Shown here one piece after another: positions 21,768 to 33,354 of a stretch of DNA of 64,000 nt (within the stretch, counting starts at the first letter, position 1; the number at the start of each line of letters is the position of its first letter). Origin of the DNA: Sipunculus nudus (Eukaryota > Annelida > Sipuncula > Golfingiida > Sipunculidae). The translations under genes were made by a program, and so were the position numbers. The notes below the pieces were generated by a model. It ran no database searches, was not told the DNA's origin, and saw only the letters and a list, made by a program, of their open reading frames with translations. The stretch covers positions 10,154,241-10,218,240 of the forward strand of contig CM049318.1 of assembly GCA_026874595.1 (NCBI GenBank). The letters run 5' to 3'.

Positions 21768-23520
21768 CCAATACGATTACTCTAGCAGTAGGCTTCCTTG
21801 CTGCAGTCTTGCAGCGCTGACATATATGGTAAACAATCCATATCCAGGCCCGTAGGCTGACTGCTGAGTGGGAAGGTTAGTTTTCACTGATGGTGGAATG
21901 TTTATAATATTATATATATATACAAATAAGCATAACATTTTTAGCGAATTGTCATTTTTTTCTCGCCGTGTGTACTCGGAACGTCCCATTCAAAGCGTTT
22001 TGCAAGCGCCTGCTACAACACAAGTATGGTCATAAGGTGGATTTGGCTGTATATATACGTGTACACTAAAGTTAAACAGGGGCATTTCAGTGGCCCAAAA
22101 AAGTGCATTGACAACCATATTCATTGTCAAACTTGCACCTCAGTCATCTGATCTTCTCCGGTGTCTGTCCATTCGAGTGATTATCACATTAACTGACAGT
22201 TAAATTAAGTTGCTTGACATTGATATAGGCCTACTTTCAATGCAGATAACTTTAAAATTAACATTCTTTGAAAGAAATGAACCGGGTGATGTTTGGTGTC
22301 AAACAGAATACTGTTTGCTGTTTCTAGCTGTACTTGAAATTTTAATAAATTGAAAAAAAAACATTACCAGCAGGCGAGGCAGTTTGAAGCCGAAAGAATA
22401 AGAATTATATTGAAATTCTTTGACACATGAAGCAGTATATAGGATAGAACTGGGCCAGAGCTGGAACTTTAAGGGACCAATTAAGATCCCAGGGGCAAAT
22501 TTGAGAGTTCCGAATAAAAACAAACTAATAGGTATATACATTGTACTGTATGATAATTGAAATGTGTAGACTGAACTATTTAGGGGGTGTATAGCCTAAA
22601 AGCTGGCAAAATAAACGATCAAAGTAACTTAATGAAATATGGTAATGAAATCCATATTAATATTAAACATATTAAATGATAATTATGTCATTCCTCAGTC
22701 CCTACAGGCAGGGGGCACAGGGCAGGTGGCTTCCACTTCGGCATATATCTATAGCAAATCGCCAGCTTGCCAACCAGTACACTGTGGAAGTGGCCTGTTC
22801 CCTGATCTGGATTACTCATAAATAATATAGTATTACCCCCCCCCCCCCCCCCCCCGTGAAAAGAACCAATAGCTTAAATACATGTATTCATGGTATTTGA
22901 AAATTAAATTAACAGTGCTTACAAGAAAACAATACCCGATAGTCAGAGTTTAGGTTGAAACTCATGGTAGTGATTTTACATTTGTTGATTACTTTAAAAA
23001 TACATTGAACTTCTAACCAGATCTCTGGTGTATACTTACATCTAAATTAACTGTAGTTATTTTCTCGATGAACTGAGTGTCAGCTTAAGCAGTAAACGTA
23101 TTCATTGAGTAAAAAGATTCTCGACTAAACACATGATTCAGTCCCTAAATGTTTTCTAATTACTCAATACTGATTTAATTTTCCTCATATACATCAGACA
23201 TATAATAAAAGGCTCTTTGCCTTAATCAGAACAATACAAGAAAACATTTTTATTCAAGGCAGTCTTGAATTGCTATAATAGGTTTTGAATGCTGATTTAG
23301 TTTAATTTTTCAAAGGAACAAAGCACAGTGACCTAGTTTCCGGTTTGGTAGAACTTCTGTACATCGTATTGTGTGTAAAATTTCAAATCCGTAGGTAACG
23401 ATGTAAAAATATGCTGATCTAATGGGCAGACAAACTGGTGATAGGACGACAATAGACAGTGGATCATCGCCATATAGTCTTCTGATCTAACGAAGCAATA
23501 TGCAAGGCCCTCCTTTTTTT
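21768..23520. other. No gene seen
   Basis: AT-rich DNA with a (TA)n patch near 21909-21920 and a C-run at 22836-22855. A short + strand frame ending at 22821 is bounded by a possible 'ctcag' acceptor, but its product is not recognisable. Confidence 0.4.
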
Positions 23521-26302
23521 AGCTCAGCTGACTTTCAGTCATGCTGGGCTATAGGGATGGGTCTTTGTCCGGCGTCCTTCCGTCTGTCCGTCCGTCCGTC
23601 CGTTAGCAGGGCACAAATCGTAACCATAGGGGCTAGGGCCATGTACCCTATGCAGTCTTAGAGGTTCTAAAAAGATCTCCTTGCAAACCTGAAATTAGGT
23701 CACTGCGACCTATATTCTTGAAGTTATGGGGTGTGTTTGCACCCCCCAGAAATAATTCTTTTAGCCAAAATTTTCATCCCAAACCTTCCATCTTTCACAT
23801 ACAGCTCACCTACCAACAGGGGAAGAACAATAATTATTTTGAGGTCACAAGGTCAAAGGTCAAGGTCACAGAACCAACTTCTTTGAAAAGCCTCAGGATG
23901 CATTTTAAGCCAAACCTTTCATCCCAATTCTTTTATCTTTCACATATAGCTCACCTACTAAGTGGGAGAAGAATCCTATAGATGTTGAGGTCACAAGGTC
24001 AAAGGTCAGGATCACAGGATCCACTTCTTTGAAAAGGTTGTGGACAAATTTCAAGCTAGACCTTTCATTCCAAACCTTTCAGCACTGATATCGCTTCTCT
24101 GCCAACAGGGGAAAAGACCTGTTGATTTTGAGGTCAAAGGTCAAGTTCACAGCACCCTCTTCTTGCGTAGAGTCATTTTCAGCAAACTTTTCAATCTATA
24201 CTTTCCATCTGTCATATATGGCTTACCTACCAATAGGAGAAGAAGCCTATTGATGTTGAGTTCAAAAGGTCAAAGGTCAAGGTCACAATATTGTTCTAAA
24301 TGCTTGTGAACATATTTCAAGTGAAACTGTTCAACCCAAACCTTTAGTCTTTCACATATGCCACATCTATGCATCACTGAATTTGATTCAAACTTCATAT
24401 TTATGGGTCTTTTTGCATGAAGAAATAACTAATTGATTTTTAGGTCAGCTGGTCAGGAGGTTAAAGGTTTCAGGTCTAAGTTATTCACTCATTGGTTGCC
24501 AAGTAATTACACCCTGCCAGATATAAGTGGTTAGTAGTTACCCATCATTTGGAAAGAATCCAGTTGATATGTTGGCAAAAGGCCAAGGTCATAGGTTCAG
24601 GGATGTTCACAATAGCTTATTTTGTAGACCATCTCTATTTTTCTTGTTTTCTTGTATATATAACCATATGGCACTCACAACTGGTACATCTCACTATGTG
24701 CCCATAATTGTCAGTGACACTTGTGATTTATGACTCCCTTTTGTATCAGCTCATGGAGTGAAAAGGATATTTCATTAGTGCATAACAAAAACACTGTTGC
24801 CGGAATGCTTTGGCCAGGCATTAAGACTATGAGAGTTAAGTGTTAAGTTTATCTACTGATTTATAAAATGATGGGAACATTTTGCAGTTTATATCATGGA
24901 ATCATAGCAATAAACTTAGTTTTCTAGATATCTGAATATCAAGTGTTTGTTCTGATAATATGTGGGTCTGTACCTGGCTTCAGGACGGCTTTATTTGATT
25001 ACAAGACTCTTAGTGATGCTTTCTGCATTTCTTTTCTTTTAGGTTTTGCAGTTTACCTACCTGCTGACCCCATTGAATAGCAAGCTGATAATTAAAACAA
25101 ATTGGACTTGCACTTTTTACATTTGCATGTTCATAAATCTGATATGAGAGCTCTCCAACCTGATCATGCCTTTTGAACTGTTTTGGACATTCATAACTGT
25201 TACATTCTTTGAAGCAATTGCTAAAAGTTTAGTGTCTTATTGGAGGATGTGTGAATTGTCAGAAAACCATTGTCTGCCAGGTAGCCATTTTAGAAATCCT
25301 TTTGCCAGGACAGTTTCTGTGATTTTTTTATGATGTTTGGTCCCTTTTAGAGGATGTTTGTTGTTCTATTTCCGACCTGTCAGAAATCCAATATGGCCAC
25401 CAGGACGCCATTTTTAAATTCCTTTAGAACATATAATCTCAAGAACTATTAAAGTGAATGCAGTGGGATGTATATTAATGTAATCTTGCATTGGGTCAAA
25501 GATTTTTTAATAAGTATGACCATCATTTATGAAAGCTCAGTACAGTTGGCTTGTATTCAATAAATATTAATATGGAAGCACCCGTTTCACAATAATTCTT
25601 GCATAAATTTCCTTGATCTTTTGCTATATTTTGATCTTTTTTTTTTTTTTTTTTTTTTTTTTTTATTGGAGGTTACCACCTCCATTTTTTTTAATGCTAC
25701 CTTAACTAAGTGTATGTACATCTGCAGATTTCCATTCCGGTTTCGGACTACGTGACAGGGCAGTATCACACGCTTCCTCTCATTTTATATCCTGGCGTTA
25801 ACCAGGCCCGGTGACTACTGCACCTGCGGGCCCTGGGTTGGTAATCATACCACCGAGGACCCCCGAAAGGCGCACTCGTTTGTGAGTGAAACACGGCCGT
25901 TGGGCACGACCTTCCCATTAAGCCTGCAGAGCGCTCACCCTGGGCGGGGGCCGACCGTGAAAAACCTCACCGCCTCGGCTGAGATTCGAACTCACGATCT
26001 CCCGGCTTTGAGTCCTGCGCTCTACCTCTGAGCCACAGAAGCCGGTATATTTTGATCTTATATGTGGCCTGTGTGGTATTCCTTTTGAGACTGACAGGTA
26101 TCGAGCAAGCTGTGGGATTAGTTCCTGATAGCTCAACAACCATACATTTTTCCTCAGACCATCATTCACTATGTTTTAACCAGACATATATGATAAGAAT
26201 TTATGGCAATGTAGAAAGTTTAAACAAAATTGGCATATAGGTTCTGCAACAATTTTACTAGAAGTTGTGAATTGCAGCCCATGATGTTGCAGGTCATGCT
26301 TG
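23521..26302 (+). mobile_element. Second type B copy of the modular AGCTCAG family, carrying a SINE
   Basis: Starts after TTTTTTT with the same hairpin, GTCCGTCCG tract and 'gggcacaaatcgtaacc' block as the copy at 7382, and stays collinear with it to 'caggtcatgctt' at about 26301. The terminal CAGCTGAGC...CTTGT piece of the other copy is absent. Four AGGTCA direct-repeat clusters are preserved (23850-23868, 23996-24008, 24131-24143, about 24268-24286). A 407-bp SINE is inserted at 25639-26045. It has no ORF of interest. Confidence 0.75.
25639..26045 (-). mobile_element. tRNA-derived SINE with perfect 14-bp target-site duplication
   Basis: On the minus strand the head has RNA polymerase III promoter boxes. 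An A-box-like TGGCTCAGAGGTAGAGCGC (complement of 26017-26035) is followed by a B-box-like GTGAGTTCGAATCTC (complement of 25981-25995) at tRNA-like spacing. A GC-rich body follows, ending in an A-rich tail (T-run 25639-25662 on the + strand). Direct repeats TATATTTTGATCTT at 25625-25638 and 26046-26059 are a perfect 14-bp target duplication. The paralogous repeat at 9505-9530 has the same surrounding sequence without the insertion, giving an independent empty site. SINEs depend on a partner LINE for mobilisation; none is visible here. Confidence 0.92.
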
Positions 26303-27089
26303 TTTACAACACCAACAAATCAAAAATTTCCATAAGCTAGTTTATAAATCTCTGTATTATATATTTTAACTTTTTTTGGTTTCTTCCATTATTTATTATT
26401 CTTATGGGATCAAGCTTGGTTTGGTCCCTTGGCACGTATGCCAGTGCTCTATTTACAAAGTGGCCTTATAGTTACATCTGTAATTGGCCCGGCAACAAGA
26501 GGGTGTTATACTGCCCTCTTTGCATGAGAGAGGGCCTCTCACACGGTAACAAACATCCAGTTCTGGACTATAATTAGAAGCAAGCAGTGAACGGGTTATT
26601 TAAAGCTTGTTTCAGAAGTGAAATTAAACATTTTGAACTGTACTTGCAATCTTCATCCCTGACAGAGCTAAAGAAAATAGGCCGCTATAAACAATATTTT
26701 TACAGAAATATTGTTTCTCCCTGTGAGGACATGCATGGAACTGGACAGAAGGGGTTAAACATAAAGTTCTGTTAGACTGTATAATTTTTCCCAGATTATA
26801 GCATATCTGTATTCGTCAGGTGGAACTCAAATGCTCAGGAGGGGGGGGGTTCGTCCAAACCCACCAACCCCCCCAGCCTACGGGCCTGATATCACAGATA
26901 AATGGAGTCCGTACGTGGCGGACTATAGGCTACTGTACGTCCATAAAGCTAGGGAGGGTATAATTAGCTATTCAGCTCGCAGGGATCTGCAGTATAAAAA
27001 CGCTGATAAGCCCGCTGATCAGCAACCTTTAAAATAAAACATTAATTTCAGGCAAATTAGCCCCCATCAGACATGGGGTCTATTTCAGT
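26303..27089. other. No gene seen
   Basis: Mixed-composition DNA with a G-run near 26841-26849. A short + strand Pro-rich frame near 26831-27037 was inspected and not recognised. Confidence 0.4.
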
Positions 27090-27230
27090 TGTTCTATTAC
27101 TATTACTTTTACAATTACTTTCAATTTCTGATATTACTCTTACTATTACTATTACATTTACCACATTTTACCTTCTATTACTATTACTATTACTGGGTAT
27201 CTATTACTATTACTGTTACTATGACTTAAA
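27090..27230. repeat. (TTACTA)n microsatellite
   Basis: Repeated 'attacta' and 'ttacaatt' type hexamers and trinucleotides, interrupted, over about 140 bp. Confidence 0.85.
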
Positions 27231-28190
27231 CTGATTGGTGGATTCTAGACCTTGCGCAGCCAAGAGTGTTATAAACTAGCACGGGAGTCACATGTATAAA
27301 TGATATCACAAGCACCTATATCACCCAGTTACATACACCGTTTTCTTATACAGTGTCTGTCATTTACAGAAAGCCTAATGATACTGGAGATGTTTATTAT
27401 TTCAGCCTCTTTAATTATGTTCTTTTATACTTTGAAACCCCAATGATCGTTATTGGGGCATTTCAAGTAGAAATTTTATATATTTTATTATATTCATGAT
27501 TATTGCATATTATTATTTAGTATTAAAGCTGACAATTCAGTCCTTTATTTATGTATCAGAGAAGGAATTTATGTAGGGCTGTGCCCGTTTCCCAATCTTT
27601 ATTAATGTATATTAAGTAAAAATACTGTTTACCTCAAGAATCTGGACAGAACCTTACTGGAGACAAAAGTACACCATCTTCTCGGGTGTATATTTTGTTT
27701 TGGATGTGATGCCATGTTTTATTCATTCGAAGTACATCTTGACAGTGGACAGAGAGGTGGTACACTTTACAATATTGGTAGCATGCATGGCCTTTATTCT
27801 TCAGGCAAGCCTTCTTTATTACCGAAAATCAGCAAAGGGTAATTTACTGAGGAATGTGGAAAGATATTAAAACTTACATCAATTTTACAAATCTAGGTAC
27901 ATTTCTGAAAATGCATAGGGATTGATGCATGTGATAAAGGTGTACATGTCACAATAATATTACAATATTTACCTGAATTAATGAATGTAATTAAAAAGTA
28001 CTCCATTATCACCCATAAGTGCATATAAGTTCCAGTTAACACAAGAAAGGCGATAATCATACAGACTAAAAGTTCATACTTTGAAGGATCCATTTTTTAA
28101 GCTGATGTGCGTGTGCTCCGTCTAGTATAATGCCCGAAATATGTCAAACATAAAAATAAAATAAGAAAATAATGAAAAAAACTATCATTT
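27231..28190. other. No gene seen
   Basis: AT-rich. Only short ORFs, none recognisable. Confidence 0.45.
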
Positions 28191-28191
28191 C

Positions 28192-28515
28192 ACGCTATCA
28201 GATGCAAGATTCGCTATAGATGTGCACCTCGCCGTTTCAAAAATATTTACAAATTATTTATTTATTTTTTAAATGTCAATTTCTTATTTGTAGGTACTGT
28301 AAGCGAATCCCTTCGGCTTCTGTAGGGCTTAGCATCACTAAGCCTGCATATCTTCTAAAAGTAACCTTGTCATGCTATCAGATGCAAGAAGCGCTACAGA
28401 TGCACACCGCCGCTTCAGAAATATTAACAAAACATTTTTTTTAAGAATGTCGATTTCTCATTTTGTAAAGTTTCTGTGAGCAATTCCAAAAGGCTTAGGT
28501 CCATTAAAGGGGTCC
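28192..28515. repeat. ~175-bp satellite, left block (2 units)
   Basis: Two units start at about 28192 and 28373 (period ~181). Each has 'gctatcagatgcaa', 'cacc(t)cgccgtttca', 'aatgtc(a/g)atttct' and 'gcaattcc(a/c)'. The same units resume at 33355, so the array is split by the intervening mosaic. Confidence 0.75.
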
Positions 28516-28899
28516 AATCACCTGCAAAGCATGTTGAGTAAACATGAAAAACTAGACGACCATAGGTCGAACGCTTGCCGGAAATCGGAAGTGAAACACA
28601 GACGGACAGACAGAACATTTTGTCGGTTTTCTATCAATGGAATGACTCTCAGGGCCATTGCTGAGAATATGTGGCCAGTAGAATGACATATGAGACAAAA
28701 GAACAGGCAAGCAGACAAAGCCGACAACAAAAGACGAACAGACAGACATACTGACTTTGTGAGACAAGATTGACACCAGATGACTTAACCTAGTTATGGA
28801 GAAGATTCAAAGGAAGAAATGAGTTATAATTTATGTAATTTAGATTAATAGTTTTGGAGGTATGGCGAATTAATGATATACTTGGGAGGTTCGACTGTA

Positions 28900-28913
28900 G
28901 CGCCCTCTAGAGG
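28900..28913 (-). promoter_or_regulatory. CTCF-like core motif, unit 1
   Basis: The complement reads CCTCTAGAGGGCGC, one mismatch from the consensus CCASYAGRKGGCRS. Motif match only; no evidence of binding. Confidence 0.3.
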
Positions 28914-29561
28914 ACATATTCCAAAAACGACAAACGCGTTTCGTATTATTAGAGTATGACATGAGATGTCCCAGTTTCAAAAGGATTCCGTCAAAGCTGT
29001 GGCCTGTAGAATGCCATATGTAAGGCGTAAGAACCAGCAAGCAGGTGACTTTGAGGATAACGGACAAACAGATGGACACACTGAGAAAGTGACAGAAGAT
29101 TGAAACCACATGCCTTAATCAGGTTATGGAGAAGACTCAAAGGAAGAAAATAAGCTATAGTTTATGTAACTGAGGCTTTGGGTGTAGAGATATGGCCAAT
29201 ACAATGGTATGTGTGTGAGGGTTGTGTGCAGCGCCCACTAATGGCCATATCCGGAAAATGAAAAATTTATTTCGAGATATTAGTGTAAGACATAAGGTGT
29301 AATAGTTTCAAAAGGATTCCATCAAAACTGTGGCCTATAGAATGCTATATGTGAGACGCAAGAACCAGCAAACAGGCGAATTTGAGAACAACTGACAAAC
29401 AGACAGACACACTGACAAAGTGACTCGAGATTGAGTCCAGATGGCTACTCCAAGGTATGCAGAAGACTCAAAGGAAGAAAAAAGCTACAGTTTATATAAC
29501 TGAGGTTTATAGTTTTGGAGATATTGCCAAAGCATGATATGTTGGGAGAGGTTCGAGTTCA

Positions 29562-29575
29562 GCGCCCCCTAGCGG
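29562..29575 (-). promoter_or_regulatory. CTCF-like core motif, unit 3
   Basis: The complement reads CCGCTAGGGGGCGC, a canonical-looking CTCF core with one deviation from CCASYAGRKGGCRS. An identical 14-mer lies at 29889-29902; the intervening unit has a decayed version at 29231-29244. Confidence 0.35.
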
Positions 29576-29888
29576 CCATATCCAGAAAATGAAAAATTGG
29601 TTTCGAGATATTAGTGTAAGACTTAAGATGTAATAGTTTCAAAAGGATTCTTTCAAAACTGTGGGCTGTAGAATGCTATATGTGAGACGCAAGAGCAAGC
29701 AGGCGAATTTGAGGACAACGATCAAACAGACAGACACACTGACAAAGTGACACAAAATTGTGACCAGATGACTACACCAGGTTATGGAGAAGACTCAGAG
29801 GAAGAAAATAAGCTATAGTTTATGTAATTGAGGCTTATAATTTTGGAGATATGGCCAAAATATATGATGTTGGGGAGGTTCGCATCCA

Positions 29889-29902
29889 GCGCCCCCTAGC
29901 GG
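29889..29902 (-). promoter_or_regulatory. CTCF-like core motif, unit 4
   Basis: The complement reads CCGCTAGGGGGCGC, identical to the motif at 29562-29575 and in the same orientation. Confidence 0.35.
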
Positions 29903-30330
29903 CCCTATAAAAAAAAATGAAAAAAACAAATTTGAAATACGAGGGTAAGACTTGAAATATATCAGTTTTAAAAAAATTCCTGCAAAACTGTGGCCTCCAG
30001 GGCAAGATTAATGAAATCTCGAAATATCTCGTTTTATGAGCTATCTTACGAGATATTGCCAGACTTTTAATAAAATCATGTAGTATTAAACGAATGCAAC
30101 CTAATGGAAAAAACTAGACCTCTCTAGCATTAAAACTGACAAATTAGTCCATTGATTTTCAAATATGATAATTTTCCCCCGAAAATGTGTTACCATGGAA
30201 ACGGCAAATTTGAGTCAAGTACCCACCAGAAGAAAGGCCATTGGATGACGATTAAAATGAGCTATAGTTCAAGTAGATACGACTAACAGTTACAAAGATA
30301 TGAAGAAAAACCTGTTTTGTATACTTTTGA

Positions 30331-30866
30331 TGACCTCGACCTTGACCTTTGACCTATTTGGGCCAAAAACAATAGGGCACCTAGAATTTTGGTTGCCCAT
30401 CATATCTGAAAGTTTCAAGGTGATTGTGGCAAAATTGTGGGCAGAAGAGTGCTAAATGTCAGAAAGAACAACAAGGCCGTTGACAAAATTGACAACAACC
30501 CTGAAACAGACAGACATACTGACAAGGTGACACAAGGCCAACAAAGGTTGATCATACCAGGATATGGGCAATGGAAAGACGAACAAAATGGGGTAAGAAT
30601 GAGGTTGATACGACAATTTTTGACCAAGTTATGAGGAAAATAAGGTTTCGAGGATTTTCGATGGCCTTGACCTTGACCTTTAACCTATTTTAACCAAAAA
30701 CAATAGGGCACCTAGAAATTCTCCATCATCTCTGAAAGTTTCAAGGTGACTGTGGCAAAATTGTGGCCAGGACAGTGCAGACAAACAAACCAACAAACAG
30801 ACCGACAGACAAACAGACATACGCAACTGACCAACATGCTTGCCGAAATCTTTGAATTCGGCAAGC
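30331..30866. repeat. TGACCT half-site and hairpin module, first occurrence
   Basis: TGACCT-CGACCT-TGACCT-T-TGACCT at 30331-30356 is the reverse complement of the AGGTCA clusters in type B copies. 'caatagggcacctagaa' and 'gaaagtttcaaggtga' follow. The block is repeated with decay at 30666, then runs through CAGACAGA repeats to a perfect 10-bp hairpin GCTTGCCGAA...TTCGGCAAGC (30838-30866). Confidence 0.6.
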
Positions 30867-31730
30867 AACAAACTAGCTGCAAAAGTCGCCGTGTTATCAG
30901 CATTTACGTGAAATCATGTTTTTTTCTCGCTTGACGAGATATAGTACGAGATTTGGCAAGACGAGCAGTTTTATTATGTCAAGACGGCCAAACGTTACGA
31001 AATGGCGAAAACTAGATCCGTCTAGCTGTAAAAGTCGCCGAGTTATAAGCATTTCCATGTACTCTCGTGTTTTCTCGTTTGACGAGATATGGTGCAGGAT
31101 TTGGCCAGTCTTGTAGATTTGTCATATCAAACTCTCTAAATGTTATGAAATGGCGAAAACTACATCTGTCTAGCTGTAAAAGTTGCCGAGTTATTAGCAT
31201 TTCTGTGAAATCTCCTTTTTTATCGTTTGACGAGATATGGTGCGAGATTTGGCCAGTCTTGCAGGTTTGTCATGTCAAGCCGTCAAAATGTTAATGAATG
31301 CCAAAAACTGGACCTGTCTAGCCGTGAAAGTCGCCGACTTATATGCATTTCTGTGAAATCTCGTTTTTCCACATTTGACCAGATGTAGTGCGAGATTTCG
31401 CCAAGTATCGCAGTTTTACTATGTCAAGTTGGCCAAATGTTACCAAATGCCAAAAACTAGACCTGAGTAGCTGTAAAAGTCGCCTAGTTATAAACATTTC
31501 CATGATATCTCGTTTTTTTCTCGCTTGACGAGGTATGGTGCGAGATTTGGCCTGATTTCTTTTCTGGCGTGTCAAGCTGGTCAGATGTTATGAAATGCCG
31601 AAAACTTGACCTGTGTAGCTGTAAAAGTCGCCGAGTTATAAGCATTTCCGTGAAATCTCGTTTTTTCTCGTTTGACGATAAACCGAGCGAAATTTGACGA
31701 GACTTGCAATTGAATGACTTAGAACCAAGG
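30867..31730. repeat. ~148-bp tandem repeat, 6 units
   Basis: The marker 'tagctgtaaaagtcgccgag' starts at about 30873, 31022, 31170, 31318, 31468 and 31615. Each unit also contains 'tctcgtttgacgagat' (itself a small inverted repeat, CTCG...CGAG) and 'gtgcgagatttggcc'. Confidence 0.85.
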
Positions 31731-31984
31731 GGAAGCAGCCTTATGCAAAAAACTAGACCCTTGAAACATAAATATTAACCGAGATAGAAGCCAAAAACTG
31801 CATATTTTCAGATCGTCAAGTTTAACCCACAAATTTGGTAACCATGGTAACGGCAGCACAAAGCTACATGTGCGGAGGAATAAGCCAATGTTCCTAGTTT
31901 AAGATACAACGATAAAAATTGTGCCATGTTTAAAATTATTTTAGATATTGCAGAAAAATGATATGTTACAGTGTTTCAGGTACC

Positions 31985-31998
31985 ACGCCCCCTGGTGG
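31985..31998 (-). promoter_or_regulatory. CTCF-like core motif, single-copy segment
   Basis: The complement reads CCACCAGGGGGCGT, matching the consensus at all but the last position. A weaker sister, CCGCCAGGGGGCGT, lies at 32442-32455 in the same orientation. Confidence 0.35.
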
Positions 31999-32722
31999 CT
32001 ATTTCCAAAAAATGAAAATCTGATTTCGAGATATTTATAAATAACACAAAATATATCAATTTCAAAGCCATTGTTAAAAAAAATGCAACCTGTAGGTCAT
32101 ATTTAATGAAATCTCTAAGACTCTCGTTTGACGAGAAACGGTGCGAGATTTTGCAAGATTTTTGATTGGATCACCGAGAGCTCACCAAGGGCTACAAGAT
32201 GCAAAAAAATTGAACTCTCCAGCATAAAAACTGACAGAGTTAGAAGCTGAAAACTGCATATTTTCAAAATTCAAAAGTTTTACCCCAAAAATAGAGAAAT
32301 CTGGCAATAGCGCACTTTGGCACCTATGCGCAAAAATAAGCCCATGGACCCCAGTTGAAGGTGCTGTGATGGAAATGGCCCAATGTTTAATAGTTCTGGA
32401 GGTATAGCACCAAAACAAATTTTCATGTTTTTTCATCTGCAACGCCCCCTGGCGGCCATTTCCAAAATCTGAAAAACAATTTCGAGATATTCTTGTGTTA
32501 CATAAAATATCTCAGAATCAGTACGATTGCTGCAAATTTGAAAAATATCAGGAAATTCCATGATATCTTCCCAAAATTGCGTAACCATGGTAACAGCAAA
32601 TTTAAGTAAGCTACATGTCAAAAGAAAGGCCAGGTGATGACGAAAAAAATGAGCTATTGCAGAAGTGGATAAAACTATTTATGGCGAAGTTATAGTGCAA
32701 AAACCGTTAACCATACCTGTCG

Positions 32723-32924
32723 TGACCTTGACCTTGACCTTTGACCTATTTTAACCAAAAACAATAGGGCACCTAGAAATTATGTTTTTCATCATCGCTG
32801 TAAGTTTCAAGGTGATTGTGGCAAAATTGTGGCCAGGAGAGTGCAGACAAATAAACAGACAAACAGACAAACAGACATACGCAACTGAGCAATATGCTTG
32901 CCGAAATCTTTGATTCCGGCAAGC
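32723..32924. repeat. TGACCT half-site and hairpin module, second occurrence
   Basis: Four half-sites, TGACCT-TGACCT-TGACCT-T-TGACCT, at 32723-32747, then 'caatagggcacctagaaat', 'gtttcaaggtgattgtggc', CAGACAAA repeats and the hairpin GCTTGCCGAA...TCCGGCAAGC (32896-32924). Order and spacing match the module ending at 30866. Confidence 0.65.
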
Positions 32925-33354
32925 AATAAATATTTACCTGCCAAAATATTGCCCTGAAACCGTTTGCTTTCTCCTGTAAACAATTGTTAAAGACCGTGTA
33001 CCGGGCGCGATGAAAGGTGTCAACATAAACACAGCGCATGGGGCAGTGTGCATCGCTGAGCCAAAAAAAACGTTTCAATCAGGAGATGTCGGTCTGATTT
33101 GGCCAAAAAATGTGATTCATGTTTCTACTGGCTGAAACAACGTGTTGCCCCTCTTAATTGGACCTCCGGTCACGCGGCCTTGTTATGGTAAACAGACTGT
33201 GTTTACCAATAAGCAGGGCCATCACACTGTGTTAAACAGCCTTATGCTAGGCAGTGAGACCATGTGCGGGGATAGTTTTGCTGGGAAACATTTGTATAAA
33301 GCGAAACTGAACTGAAATAGCCATAATTTAGCTCCTGATTATGTCCCTTTAACC

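Larger units (their letters stand above)
28560..30005 (-). repeat. ~330-bp tandem repeat, about 4-5 units
   Basis: The marker 'gttatggagaagactcaaag' and variants begin at 28793, 29123, 29453 and 29781 (periods 330, 330, 328); a partial unit precedes the first. Each of the four later units contains a CTCF-like core near its first third, then 'gtttcaaaaggattc', 'gaatgccatatgt' and a CAGACAGA tract. Confidence 0.85.
28516..33354. repeat. 4.8-kb mosaic of tandem repeats interrupting the ~175-bp satellite
   Basis: Contains three kinds of repeat: ~330-bp units (28560-30005), ~148-bp units (30867-31730), and half-site/hairpin modules (30331-30866 and 32723-32924). 'agacagacaga'-type purine/pyrimidine tracts are frequent. 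No ORF is credible; minus-strand ORFs here are rich in Cys/Val/Ser because they read the CAGACAGA tracts. It looks like a composite inserted or expanded inside the satellite. Confidence 0.6.

Noticed and set aside
22639-22821. Possible exon ending in a stop at 22821
   Set aside because: A weak acceptor-like CTCAG precedes it, but the peptide is unrecognised and part of it is explained by a short inverted repeat.
28518-30871. Several minus-strand ORFs rich in Cys, Val and Ser
   Set aside because: They read through CAGACAGA tracts of tandem repeats and recur with the repeat units; not genes.
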